Source of the DNA: Porphyrobacter sp.
GTDB taxonomy: Bacteria; Pseudomonadota; Alphaproteobacteria; Sphingomonadales; Sphingomonadaceae
Assembly (NCBI GenBank): GCA_027533455.1
Contig: JAPZUC010000006.1
Span: 62,001 to 126,000 of the forward strand
Direction: 5' to 3'
DNA length: 64,000 nucleotides
Numbering within the stretch: the stretch's first letter is position 1; each line of letters begins with the position of its first letter. Of the stretch, positions 27,630 through 36,411 are shown piece by piece. Position numbers and translations under genes: made by a program. The notes under the pieces were generated by a model. The model had not been told where the DNA came from, made no database searches, and saw only the letters and a program-made list of their open reading frames with translations.

Positions 27630-29045
27630 ATGAGCTCAAGACAGCGCCTGTTTGCAGGCGGACATCTTCGCCAGCTGCGCGCACGGCGCGGCCTTAAACA
27701 GGCCGAGCTTGCCCGGCAGCTGGCGATCAGCCCCTCCTATCTCAGCCAGCTGGAGCACGATGATCGCCCTCTCACCGCCAAGCTGGTAGAACGCGTGGCC
27801 AGCCTGTTCCCGCTCGACTGGCAGGACTTCCGCGGCGACGATACCGATCAGCTGGCTCTGATGCTGCGCGAGGCCTTGGCCGATCCGATGTTCGAGGCCC
27901 CCTTCCCGCCCGATGCCCTTGCGCGGCTTGCCGAACAGCAGCCCGCCTTTGCCCGGCGCTTTGTCGAACTGCACGGCACCTATCGCCGCGCCAACCAGCG
28001 GCTCGAGATGGCGGACGAGGCCTTGACCACCGATTCCGATGCCAGTGCGCGCCTTCCGTGGGAGGAGGTGCGCGACTGGTTCCACCTGTCCAACAACTAC
28101 GTCGATCTCATCGACCGTTCCGCCGAACAGCTTGCCGCGGCAATTGCAGGGCCGCTCGGGGTGGCAGATACTGAGGCGCTCAAAGCGCACCTGATGGAGC
28201 GCCACGGCATCGCGGTGGAGATCGCGCTGGGCGAAGCGCTGCGCAGTTACGATGCCGCCGCCCGCGTGCTGCACATCGCATCGGGGCAAACCGCCGCCAG
28301 CATCCGCTTCCAGATCGCCTACCATGTCGCTGCAACCAGCCTCAGCGATGCCATCCAGGCGATTGCCGACAATGCCGGGCTGCGGAGCGCCGCGGCGCGC
28401 GAATTGCTGACCATCGGCCTCGCCAACTATGCCGCTGGGGCAGTGTTGATGCCCTATGGCCACTTCCGCCGTTCCGCGCGGGAATTCCGCCATGACGTCG
28501 ACCGGCTTGCCCTGCTCTACCAGACCAGTTTCGAGCAGACCTGCCACCGCCTCTCGACCATGCAGCGCGAGGGCGAGCGCGGCCTGCCGATCTTCTTCTG
28601 CCGGATCGACATGGCCGGCAACATCACCAAGCGGCACAGCGCCACGCGCTTCCAGTTCGCCCGGTTCGGCGGCACCTGCCCGCTGTGGATCGTGCACGAA
28701 GCCGCTGCGATCCCCGACCGCATCCTCGTGCAGGTCGCCGAAACGCCCGACGGACAGAGATACATCTCGATTGCCAAGGGTCTCGTGAAGCCTTCCGGCC
28801 GGTTCGACCGCATGCCCCGGCGGTTCGCCGTGGCGCTGGGGTGCGAGGTGCAGCACGCGGAGGAATTCGTCTATGCTGACGGCATCGACCTCGTATCGGA
28901 ACGCGCCGCGACTCCCATCGGCGTGTCGTGCCGCATCTGCCCGCGCATCAACTGCGACCAGCGCGCCTATCCGCCCAGCGACCGCGAGATCAGCGTTGAC
29001 CTGTTCCGCAGGGGAGCGGTGCCTTACGAGATGGAGAACCTCTGA
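27630..29045 (+). CDS. Short-chain fatty acyl regulator, ScfR/RamB/PrpR family
   Basis: A 471-residue XRE-type regulator. The helix-turn-helix is at about residues 12-60 (LKQAELARQLAISPSYLSQLE). The middle IrrE-like domain lacks the H-E-x-x-H zinc motif (QIAYHVAAT instead). The C-terminal DUF2083 domain has a C-x2-C-x4-C cluster (SCRICPRINC) plus an upstream GCE cysteine. In the mycobacterial relative PrpR these regions bind acyl-CoA and an Fe-S cluster. Family members control propionate, glyoxylate or acetate metabolism. Operator-like TTTGCAAA repeats lie directly upstream. Confidence 0.92.
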   Translation: MSSRQRLFAGGHLRQLRARRGLKQAELARQLAISPSYLSQLEHDDRPLTAKLVERVASLFPLDWQDFRGDDTDQLALMLREALADPMFEAPFPPDALARLAEQQPAFARRFVELHGTYRRANQRLEMADEALTTDSDASARLPWEEVRDWFHLSNNYVDLIDRSAEQLAAAIAGPLGVADTEALKAHLMERHGIAVEIALGEALRSYDAAARVLHIASGQTAASIRFQIAYHVAATSLSDAIQAIADNAGLRSAAARELLTIGLANYAAGAVLMPYGHFRRSAREFRHDVDRLALLYQTSFEQTCHRLSTMQREGERGLPIFFCRIDMAGNITKRHSATRFQFARFGGTCPLWIVHEAAAIPDRILVQVAETPDGQRYISIAKGLVKPSGRFDRMPRRFAVALGCEVQHAEEFVYADGIDLVSERAATPIGVSCRICPRINCDQRAYPPSDREISVDLFRRGAVPYEMENL

Positions 29046-29172
29046 GGGGCGAGTGCAACAGCCATAGCGGGGTGCAGCGCTGGAGCGGGTGGAAGCGCAG
29101 CGCGCAGCGCTAAGCTGACCGAGCGAAGCGAGGACAACGGAACCGGAAGCGGCGAAATGACCCGAACGAGAA

Positions 29173-29246
29173 TGGAGCGGGTGAAGGGAATCGAACCCTC
29201 GTCGTAAGCTTGGGAAGCTTCTGCTCTACCATTGAGCTACACCCGC
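29173..29246 (-). tRNA. tRNA-Gly (anticodon CCC)
   Basis: On the minus strand the 7-bp acceptor GCGGGTG pairs with CACCCGC, followed by discriminator T and an encoded CCA. The D arm is GCTC..GAGC, the anticodon loop TTCCCAA reads CCC, and the T arm has GGTTCGATTCC. It matches the bacterial tRNA-Gly(CCC) pattern; the first anticodon-stem pair is a G-A mismatch. Confidence 0.97.
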
Positions 29247-29392
29247 ATTTCAGGGACTTCTGGCAGCCTGAAGTGCGTTGTTCCGGAGCGCATGGCTGCT
29301 GCCCCGGAGGCGGGGGCTATGTGCAACGGTGGTGGCGGGCGGTCAACGGGTTTTTTCCCGCCGACCGCCGGGGTGAGGCGACGGTGGGGCGC

Positions 29393-31318
29393 CTAGTCTT
29401 CGGACGCAGGGACGACCTTGGCCAGCAGCGCCTCGACCTGCACCTGCGCGCCGGCGGTGACGCTCAGCCCCTCGATCACCCCGTCGAAGGGCGCGGTGAG
29501 GGCGTGTTCCATCTTCATCGCCTCGAGCACCATGAGCCGCTGCCCGGCGGTGACGGCCTGGCCTTCGCTGACATCGACCGCGATGACCTTGCCCGGCATC
29601 GGCGCAATGATCGCACCATCGGCTGCGGAGGCTTGGCCGGTTCCGCGAACCGAGCGCAAGAAGCCGATGGCCCGGCCTTCCGAAAACAGCACGATTTCGT
29701 CATCGCTGACCTGGGCCGAGAACGCGCGTGCACTCTCATCGCCGCCTGCCAGCATCATGGTTCCGAAATCGGAATGGATCGGGACAGTCGATGCGGCGCG
29801 CTCGATCACACGCGTTTCGCCCGCATGGCTCAGGGCGACCCTTGCGGTTGAGGGAGCATTGAGCCGGAAACCCTGTGGCAAATATTCGGCCTCGGCTGGC
29901 TGGTCAGCCAGAGCGAACCCTGCCGCCGCCTGCCATTCAGCTTCGGTTGCCGCGTCGGCCGGGATGAGTGCATTCTCGTTCCGGCCGATGAAACCGGTAT
30001 CGAGATTGGCCGCGCGAAAATCGGGATGGTCGGCGCAGCGACGCAGGAAGGCAGCATTGGTTCGGATCGGCCAGACCTGAAGTCCGTTCATCGAGTCGAT
30101 CAGTGCGTCGATCGCGTTTTCTCTATCGTCCGCGTACGCGATGACCTTGGCGATCATGGGGTCATAGAACGGCGAGACCTCGGCGCCTTCGGCCACGCCT
30201 GTATCGATCCGATAGGACAGACCAAAGTCGAGACGCTCAAGCCGCCCCGTACTCGGCAAGAACCTCTTGGCCGGGTCCTCTGCATACAATCGCGCTTCAA
30301 TCGCATGGCCGTTGATCGACAGCTCGTCCTGCCGCTTGGGCAGCGGCTCGCCGCTCGCGACGCGCAGTTGCCATTCGACCAGATCGACCCCGGTGATCTC
30401 CTCGGTGACGGGGTGTTCGACCTGGAGCCGGGTGTTCATCTCCATGAAGAAGATGCGGTCGGCGCGCAGGCCTTCGCTGGCGTCGGCGATGAATTCGATC
30501 GTGCCTGCGCCCTCGTAATCGACCGCCTTGGCCGCGCGCACGGCGGCGACGCAGATTGCTTCGCGGGTGGCCTCGTCCATGCCGGGGGCGGGGGCTTCCT
30601 CGATCACCTTCTGGTGGCGGCGCTGGAGCGAGCAGTCGCGCTCGAACAGGTGGACGACATTGCCGTGGGCATCGCCGAACACCTGCACCTCGATATGGCG
30701 GGGCGAGGTGATCCACTTCTCCAGCAGCACCTCGTCATTGCCGAAGCTGGCCTTGGCCTCGCGGCGGCAGCTTGCCAGCATCTCGGCGAAGTCAGCGGGG
30801 GCATCGACCTTGCGCATCCCCTTGCCGCCGCCGCCCGCGACGGCCTTGATGAGGACGGGGCAGCCGATCGCCTCGGCCTCCTTGGTCAGCCGCTCGACCG
30901 ACTGGTCCGCGCCGTCATAGCCCGGCGTCACCGGCACGCCCGCCGCGCGCATCAACTGCTTGGCCGCGTCCTTGAGGCCCATCGCGCGGATGCTCGCAGG
31001 CTTGGGGCCGACCCAGATCAACCCCGCGTCCAGCACCGCCTGCGCGAAGTCGGCGTTCTCGGACAGGAAGCCGTATCCCGGATGGATCGCATCCGCGCCG
31101 GTCGCCTGCGCCGCCGCGATAATCTTCGTGCCGACGAGGTAGCTCTCCGCCGCAGGCGAGGGGCCGATATGCACGCTCTCGTCGGCGCTCCGCACATGCA
31201 GCGCCTTGGCATCGGCATCGGAATAGACCGCGACCGTCGCGATCCCCATGGCGCGCGCGGTGCGCATGATCCGGCACGCGATCTCGCCGCGATTGGCGAT
31301 CAGGAGCTTGGTGATCAT
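29393..31318 (-). CDS. liuD: Methylcrotonyl-CoA carboxylase biotin-containing alpha subunit
   Basis: A 641-residue biotin carboxylase plus BCCP protein. The biotin-carboxylase part (residues 1-450) has ANRGEIACRI, the ATP-grasp loop AGGGGKGM, and EMNTRLQVEHPVTE. The C-terminal BCCP has the biotinyl lysine K602 in EAMKM. It carboxylates biotin with bicarbonate and ATP for LiuB. It is 5 bases downstream of liuB in the leucine-degradation operon, which fixes the role over the generic acyl-CoA carboxylase label. The start at 31318 gives MITKLLIANRGE, standard for the family. Confidence 0.95.
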   Translation of the reverse strand: MITKLLIANRGEIACRIMRTARAMGIATVAVYSDADAKALHVRSADESVHIGPSPAAESYLVGTKIIAAAQATGADAIHPGYGFLSENADFAQAVLDAGLIWVGPKPASIRAMGLKDAAKQLMRAAGVPVTPGYDGADQSVERLTKEAEAIGCPVLIKAVAGGGGKGMRKVDAPADFAEMLASCRREAKASFGNDEVLLEKWITSPRHIEVQVFGDAHGNVVHLFERDCSLQRRHQKVIEEAPAPGMDEATREAICVAAVRAAKAVDYEGAGTIEFIADASEGLRADRIFFMEMNTRLQVEHPVTEEITGVDLVEWQLRVASGEPLPKRQDELSINGHAIEARLYAEDPAKRFLPSTGRLERLDFGLSYRIDTGVAEGAEVSPFYDPMIAKVIAYADDRENAIDALIDSMNGLQVWPIRTNAAFLRRCADHPDFRAANLDTGFIGRNENALIPADAATEAEWQAAAGFALADQPAEAEYLPQGFRLNAPSTARVALSHAGETRVIERAASTVPIHSDFGTMMLAGGDESARAFSAQVSDDEIVLFSEGRAIGFLRSVRGTGQASAADGAIIAPMPGKVIAVDVSEGQAVTAGQRLMVLEAMKMEHALTAPFDGVIEGLSVTAGAQVQVEALLAKVVPASED

Positions 31319-31323
31319 GGCGC

Positions 31324-32931
31324 TTACATCCGGAACACGCCGAACGCGGGGCGCTCGGCAATGGGGGCTTCGAGGCAGGCGGCAAGGGCAAGGCCGAGGA
31401 CGTCGCGGGTCTGCACCGGGTCGACCACGCCGTCATCCCACAGGCGCGCGGTGGCGTAGTAGGGGTTGCCTTCGTCCTCGTACTTCTGTCGGATGGGCTG
31501 CTTGAAGGCCTCGGCCTGTTCGGGCGTCCAGCTTTCGGCGTCGCGGTGGACGGTGGCGAGGACGGATGCGGCCTGCTCCCCGCCCATCACCGAGATGCGC
31601 GCATTGGGCCAGGTGAACAGAAAGCGCGGCGAGTAGGCCCGTCCGCACATCCCGTAATTGCCCGCGCCAAAGCTGCCGCCGATCACCACGGTGACCTTGG
31701 GGACGGTGGCGGTCGCCACGGCGGTGACGAGCTTCGCGCCATGCTTGGCGATGCCTTCCGCCTCGTATTTCCCGCCGACCATGAAGCCCGAAATGTTCTG
31801 GAGGAACAGCAGCGGAATGCGGCGCTGACAGGCCAGTTCAATGAAGTGCGCGCCCTTCTGCGCGCTCTCTGAGAACAGCACGCCATTGTTGGCGAGGATC
31901 GCGACCGGCATCCCCCAGATGTGGGCGAAGCCGCACACGAGTGTGGCGCCGTAATGCGCCTTGAATTCGTGGAACTCGCTGCCGTCGACCAGCCGCGCGA
32001 TCACTTCTTTGACGTCATAGGGCGCGCGCACGTCCTCGGGGATGAGGGCGTAGAGGTCTTCCGCGTCGAACTTGGGCGGGCGCGGGTCTTTCAGCGCCAC
32101 GTCTTTCGCCGCCTCGGTATTCGCGCCGAGGTGGCTGACGATATCGCGCACAATGGTCAGCGCGTGTTCGTCATTCTCGGCCAAGTGATCGACCACGCCC
32201 GATTTCCTGGCGTGAAGATCGCCGCCGCCCAAGTCCTCGGCGGTGATTTCCTCGCCCGTCGCGGCCTTCACCAGCGGCGGGCCGGCGAGGAAAATCGTGC
32301 CCTGATTGCGCACGATCACGCTCTCGTCGGACATGGCGGGCACATAAGCGCCGCCCGCCGTGCAGCTTCCCATGACGCAGGCGATCTGCGGGATGCCAAG
32401 GGCGCTCATGTTCGCCTGATTGAAGAAGATGCGGCCGAAGTGATCGCGATCCGGAAAGACCTCGGCCTGATGCGGCAGGTTCGCCCCGCCGCTATCGACG
32501 AGGTAGATGCACGGCAGGCGGTTCTCCTGCGCAATCTCCTGCGCGCGCAGGTGCTTCTTGACCGTCATCGGATAGTAGGTGCCGCCCTTCACGGTCGCAT
32601 CATTGCACACGATCATGCACTGCCGGCCCGAGACGCGGCCCACACCGGTGATGATCGAGGCACCGTTGACGTCACCCTCGTACATCCCGTTCGCGGCGAG
32701 CTGGCCGACTTCGAGGAAGGGCGAGCCCGGATCGAGCAGCCGCTCCACCCGCTCGCGCGGGAGAAGCTTGCCGCGCGCCACGTGTCGCTCGCGATGCTTT
32801 TCCGGCCCGCCCAGCGCGGCCTCGGCCACGGCGGCGCGCAGTTGCTGCGCCAGCGCGTGGTTATGCGCGAGGCGGGCCTTGGCCTCGGGGCTCTCGCGGT
32901 CCAGCTTGGTGGTCAGGGTCGGGGCGGTCAT
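31324..32931 (-). CDS. liuB: Methylcrotonyl-CoA carboxylase carboxyltransferase beta subunit
   Basis: A 535-residue carboxyltransferase typical of MccB. It has the [21 protein letters not shown] opening, [19 protein letters not shown], and the C-lobe [25 protein letters not shown] acyl-CoA/carboxybiotin pocket. With LiuD it converts 3-methylcrotonyl-CoA to 3-methylglutaconyl-CoA in leucine breakdown. The start at 32931 matches homologues ([11 protein letters not shown]). It is 10 bases downstream of the PhnA-like gene and 5 bases upstream of liuD. Confidence 0.96.
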   Translation of the reverse strand: MTAPTLTTKLDRESPEAKARLAHNHALAQQLRAAVAEAALGGPEKHRERHVARGKLLPRERVERLLDPGSPFLEVGQLAANGMYEGDVNGASIITGVGRVSGRQCMIVCNDATVKGGTYYPMTVKKHLRAQEIAQENRLPCIYLVDSGGANLPHQAEVFPDRDHFGRIFFNQANMSALGIPQIACVMGSCTAGGAYVPAMSDESVIVRNQGTIFLAGPPLVKAATGEEITAEDLGGGDLHARKSGVVDHLAENDEHALTIVRDIVSHLGANTEAAKDVALKDPRPPKFDAEDLYALIPEDVRAPYDVKEVIARLVDGSEFHEFKAHYGATLVCGFAHIWGMPVAILANNGVLFSESAQKGAHFIELACQRRIPLLFLQNISGFMVGGKYEAEGIAKHGAKLVTAVATATVPKVTVVIGGSFGAGNYGMCGRAYSPRFLFTWPNARISVMGGEQAASVLATVHRDAESWTPEQAEAFKQPIRQKYEDEGNPYYATARLWDDGVVDPVQTRDVLGLALAACLEAPIAERPAFGVFRM

Positions 32932-32941
32932 GGTGTGGTCC

Positions 32942-33247
32942 TTAGCGTTTCCGCACAAATTCGGCCCGCAGCACGAGGCCCTTGATGCCGGGGTATTTGC
33001 AGTCGATCTCCTGCGCGTCGCCGGTCAGGCGGATCGACTTGATCAGCGTGCCCTGCTTCAGTGTCTGGCCTGCGCCTTTGACCTCGAGATCCCTGATCAG
33101 CGTCACCGCATCGCCATCGGCAAGGATGTTGCCGACCGCATCGCGCACTTCGACGACGTCCTCCGCCGCGCGCTTGGCAGCGAGTTCGGACGCGGGCAGC
33201 CACTCACCGCTCGCTTCGTCATAGACGTAGTCGTCCTCGCCGCTCAC
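32942..33247 (-). CDS. PhnA-domain (alkylphosphonate utilization-like) small protein
   Basis: A 101-residue protein whose residues about 33-101 form a PhnA/YjdM C-terminal domain ([23 protein letters not shown]...TLIKSIRL...[11 protein letters not shown]). The N-terminal zinc ribbon of full-length YjdM is absent and replaced by a short acidic W-L-P segment ([14 protein letters not shown]). The GTG start overlaps the liuA stop (GTGA). Sitting between liuA and liuB it is part of the leucine operon, but no role in that pathway is known to me. Confidence 0.85.
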   Translation of the reverse strand: MSGEDDYVYDEASGEWLPASELAAKRAAEDVVEVRDAVGNILADGDAVTLIRDLEVKGAGQTLKQGTLIKSIRLTGDAQEIDCKYPGIKGLVLRAEFVRKR

Positions 33248-34410
33248 CCCGCTGCCCCGATCAGCTCGCGGCCAATCAACATCCGGCGAATCTCGTTCGT
33301 GCCCGCGCCGATATCGAGCAGCTTCGCATCGCGCATGTAGCGTTCGACCGGCCAGTCGGTGGTGTAGCCCGCGCCGCCCAGCGCCTGCACGCTCTCGGCG
33401 GCGACCTTGAAGGCGTTCTCGGACGCCAGAAGGATCACGCCTGCCGCATCGAAGCGCGTCGTCTGACCCGCGTCGCACGCCTTGGCGACCGCATAGGTGT
33501 AGGCGCGGGCCGATTGCAGCGCGACATACATGTCGGCGACCTTGGCCTGCATCAGCTGGAACGAGCCAATCGGCTTTCCGAACTGCTTACGCTCGCGAAG
33601 GTAGGGGATCACTGTGTCGAGGCACGCCTGCATGATGCCGAGCTGCAATCCGGCGAGCACCACGCGCTCGTAATCCAGCCCGCTCATCAGCACGCCGACG
33701 CCGCCGTTCAGCGGCCCCATGATCCGGTCTTCGGGGATGAAGCAATCGGTGAACACCAGCTCGGCGGTGGGCGAGCCCTTCATGCCGACCTTGCTGATCT
33801 TCTGTCCGATGGCAAAGCCCTCGTCACCCTTCTCGATCAGGAAGGCGGTGATGCCGCGACTGCCGGCGTGACCATCGGTTTTCGCATAGACCACCAGCGT
33901 ATCGGCCTCGGGCGCGTTGGTGATCCAGAACTTGGTGCCGTTGAGGACATAGCCCCCCTGCACCTCGTCGGCCTTCAGCTTCATCGAGACCACGTCCGAC
34001 CCCGCGCCCGCTTCCGACATGGCGAGGCTGCCCACGTGCTCGCCAGAGATCAACTTGGGGAGATACTTCGCTTTTTGCTCGTCATTCCCCCAGCGGCGGA
34101 TCTGGTTGAGGCAGAGGTTGGAATGCGCGCCGTAGGAAAGGCCCACCGAGGCGCTTGCCCGTGAAACTTCCTCGACCGCGATGACGTGCTCCAGATAGCC
34201 GAGGCCCAGCCCGCCCCATTCCTCTTCAACCGTGATGCCATGCAGGCCCAACGCGCCCATCGGCTCCCACAATTCGCGCGGAAAACGGTCCTCGCGGTCG
34301 GTGCGGTCGGCCAGCGGCATGATCTGCTCGTCGGCGAAGCGCGCAACAGTATCGCGGATCATCCGGGCCGCCTCGCCAAGCTGGAAATCGAAATCGGGAG
34401 TAGCGCGCAT
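33244..34410 (-). CDS. liuA: Isovaleryl-CoA dehydrogenase
   Basis: A 388-residue acyl-CoA dehydrogenase that oxidises isovaleryl-CoA to 3-methylcrotonyl-CoA with FAD, passing electrons to ETF. The catalytic glutamate is in the isovaleryl-specific location (GLDYERVVLAG, E248) rather than the C-terminal position of short-chain enzymes, where GTNEIRR is seen instead. FAD/substrate motifs AMSEAGAGSD and WITNAP are present. The start at 34410 follows GAGG. It is the first gene of the liu operon, divergent from a LysR gene. Confidence 0.95.
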   Translation of the reverse strand: MRATPDFDFQLGEAARMIRDTVARFADEQIMPLADRTDREDRFPRELWEPMGALGLHGITVEEEWGGLGLGYLEHVIAVEEVSRASASVGLSYGAHSNLCLNQIRRWGNDEQKAKYLPKLISGEHVGSLAMSEAGAGSDVVSMKLKADEVQGGYVLNGTKFWITNAPEADTLVVYAKTDGHAGSRGITAFLIEKGDEGFAIGQKISKVGMKGSPTAELVFTDCFIPEDRIMGPLNGGVGVLMSGLDYERVVLAGLQLGIMQACLDTVIPYLRERKQFGKPIGSFQLMQAKVADMYVALQSARAYTYAVAKACDAGQTTRFDAAGVILLASENAFKVAAESVQALGGAGYTTDWPVERYMRDAKLLDIGAGTNEIRRMLIGRELIGAAG

Positions 34411-34485
34411 TTTCAAGGGTCCTCTTCTCGCCACACACTTGTGCAACTTGCCGCCACAGGTAAAATTGATTTGAGCAATATCTGG

Positions 34486-34502
34486 CATAGGCTTTACCTA
34501 TG
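34486..34502. promoter_or_regulatory. LysR-type T-N11-A palindrome covering the lysR start codon
   Basis: CATAGG-CTTTA-CCTATG is a perfect 17-base inverted repeat that contains the T-N11-A core of LysR-family sites. Its last ATG is the start codon of the lysR gene at 34500, and the liuA start is 76 bases away on the other side. Negative autoregulation with control of the divergent liu operon is the simplest reading. Confidence 0.6.
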
Positions 34503-35381
34503 ATAAGTCGACAGCACATCAGACAGTTTCTCGCGGTCGTCGATACCGGGTCCTTCACCCGCGCCGCGGAATCGATCGGGATCGCCCAGCCCAGCCTTTC
34601 AAGCGGTATCCGCGAGCTGGAGGAACGCCTGGGCGAGCCGCTGTTCGATCGCCAGCGTCCGGCCGTGCGCCTGACCGCGGCGGGCAACCGGCTGCTCCCC
34701 ATCGCGCGGCGCATCAACAGCGAATTCCTGCGCGCCGAGCGTGATATTCCGGGCCTTGCGACCAAGGCCCGGCCGTTCATCCTCGGCGTCATGCCGACGC
34801 TGCCGATCGCTAAGCTGGCGCTGGCCGCAGGGCAACTGATCGGCCTCGAACTCGAGATTGTCGAGAAGGACGCCGCCTCCCTGCTGCGCGCGGTGCGGCA
34901 GGGGCGGATCGATTGCGCCCTCGCCGACCATTCGGCGCATGACACCGAAGGGCTGGAAATCCTCCCGCTGTTCCATGAGGAATACGGCGTCCTCCTGCCG
35001 GGCGACCACCGGCTCGCAGAGCAAACGGTGGTGGATGCCGAGGAGCTGGCGGGCGACGTCATGATTGCCCGGCGATCCTGCGAGCGGCTGCGCGAGACCA
35101 GCGCCTTCTTCACATCGCGCGGAGTGCGGCCGCGCTTCTCGTTCAAGTCGCACAACGACGAACGCGCGCTTGCGCTGGTGGCAGCGGGGGTCGGCATCAC
35201 GGTCGCCCCGCGCTCGCTGGCGATCGCGGGGACGCGGTTTGCCATCCTTGCCGATTTCAACCTCAGGCGGAACATCGGTCTGGCAGCGCGGGCGGGCGAT
35301 TATGCCGGTGCGGGCGCTTACCGCCAGCAATGCGACCGGCTGTTTGCCGCCTTTCGCGCGGCCTTCAACGATCGGGCCTAG
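34500..35381 (+). CDS. LysR family transcriptional regulator
   Basis: A 293-residue regulator with the N-terminal LysR winged helix-turn-helix (RQFLAVVDTGSFTRAAESIGIAQPSLSSGIRELE, residues 8-42) and a periplasmic-binding-fold effector domain (residues about 90-290, with GVGITVAPRSLA near the end). Its position divergent from liuA suggests it controls leucine/isovalerate catabolism, though such operons are more often run by MerR-type LiuR. The start codon sits inside a palindrome and has only a weak ribosome site, so translation may be low. Confidence 0.93.
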   Translation: MISRQHIRQFLAVVDTGSFTRAAESIGIAQPSLSSGIRELEERLGEPLFDRQRPAVRLTAAGNRLLPIARRINSEFLRAERDIPGLATKARPFILGVMPTLPIAKLALAAGQLIGLELEIVEKDAASLLRAVRQGRIDCALADHSAHDTEGLEILPLFHEEYGVLLPGDHRLAEQTVVDAEELAGDVMIARRSCERLRETSAFFTSRGVRPRFSFKSHNDERALALVAAGVGITVAPRSLAIAGTRFAILADFNLRRNIGLAARAGDYAGAGAYRQQCDRLFAAFRAAFNDRA

Positions 35382-35391
35382 AGAGCTGCAG

Positions 35392-36363
35392 CTACCCTTC
35401 GAGCCACTGCCGCCGCGCGAACCACCCCATGACACCCGCCCCGATCAGCACGCAAAAGCCCACCACGCCCCAGAACGCCCAGGGGTCCTTCGCGTAGGGA
35501 ATGCCTTCGACATTCATGCCCAGCAGGCCGGTCACAAAGGTCAGCGGCAGGAAGATGAACGCAGTCACTGCGATGGCGAGGCTGCGCTGGTCGATCATCT
35601 CGGCGCGCAGGTCAGTGAGCTGTTCGTGCACCAGCGCGGCGCGCTCGCGCACCGCCTCCAGTTCTTCGGCCATGCGCGCAAAACGGTCTGCCGCCTCGCG
35701 CAGATGCAGCCGGTCTTCCTTGTCGATCCAGTCGAATTCAAGCTGCGCCATGGCGGACAGCGCATCGCGATCAGGCGCGACGAACCGCCGCAGCACAATC
35801 GCTTGGCTGCGGATCACGGCAATCTTGCGGCGCAGGTCGTAGATATTGCCGCTGTCGAGCATCCCCTCGCAATCGTCGAGCTGGTCGCCCAATTCGGCAA
35901 CCTGCGGATCAAGCTCCTTGCTGATCGCCTGCGCCAGAGCGGCGACGAAATCGCCCCCGTCCTTCAGCCGCGCGGAGAGCATTGCCGCTTCCACCTTGGG
36001 CAGCGCGGCGAGGCGGTGGCGGCTCACCGATGTCACCCGCCGCCCTTCGACCCAGACCCGGATCGAGACGAGGCCATCGCTGTCCTGCATCGTGTCGGCT
36101 GCCGTGCCGCGCAGGTTGATGAGCACGGCTTCATCCACCTCGTCGCAGCGCGGGCGGGTTTCGCTCGCCAGCAGCGCATTGGCCGCCATCGCCGGGACAT
36201 AGGCAGGCAGGTCCGCGCGGCTTGCATGGGCCGCGCCTTCGGCATGGAGCCAGACAAAGCCCGGCCCGCTGTAATCCGCGACCTCGCCCGGGGGGATTTC
36301 GGTGACAGTCCCGTCCGCGACCACGAGCGCGGTGAGGGTCGGCGGGGCAAGCGGCTCGCTCAT
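35392..36363 (-). CDS. CorA/ZntB family divalent-metal transporter
   Basis: A 323-residue member of the CorA superfamily. It has a long soluble N-terminal domain with coiled-coil heptads (about residues 150-255), then two C-terminal membrane helices with the pore signature GMN at residues 282-284, followed by the loop VEGIPY. ZntB proteins move Zn2+, CorA proteins Mg2+/Co2+; the sequence without E-loop features leans to ZntB. It is convergent with the lysR gene (10 bases) and lies 48 bases downstream of the metE-like gene, so it is probably separate from that operon. Confidence 0.92.
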   Translation of the reverse strand: MSEPLAPPTLTALVVADGTVTEIPPGEVADYSGPGFVWLHAEGAAHASRADLPAYVPAMAANALLASETRPRCDEVDEAVLINLRGTAADTMQDSDGLVSIRVWVEGRRVTSVSRHRLAALPKVEAAMLSARLKDGGDFVAALAQAISKELDPQVAELGDQLDDCEGMLDSGNIYDLRRKIAVIRSQAIVLRRFVAPDRDALSAMAQLEFDWIDKEDRLHLREAADRFARMAEELEAVRERAALVHEQLTDLRAEMIDQRSLAIAVTAFIFLPLTFVTGLLGMNVEGIPYAKDPWAFWGVVGFCVLIGAGVMGWFARRQWLEG

Positions 36364-36411
36364 GCCCGCCGTTTTAGCCCCGCGTCACGCCACGCGGCAA
36401 GCCGCGCCTGT

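Noticed and set aside
29393..32931. Geranyl-CoA or propionyl-CoA carboxylase instead of methylcrotonyl-CoA carboxylase
   Set aside because: Operon linkage to isovaleryl-CoA dehydrogenase with E248 in the isovaleryl-specific position makes the leucine pathway far more likely.
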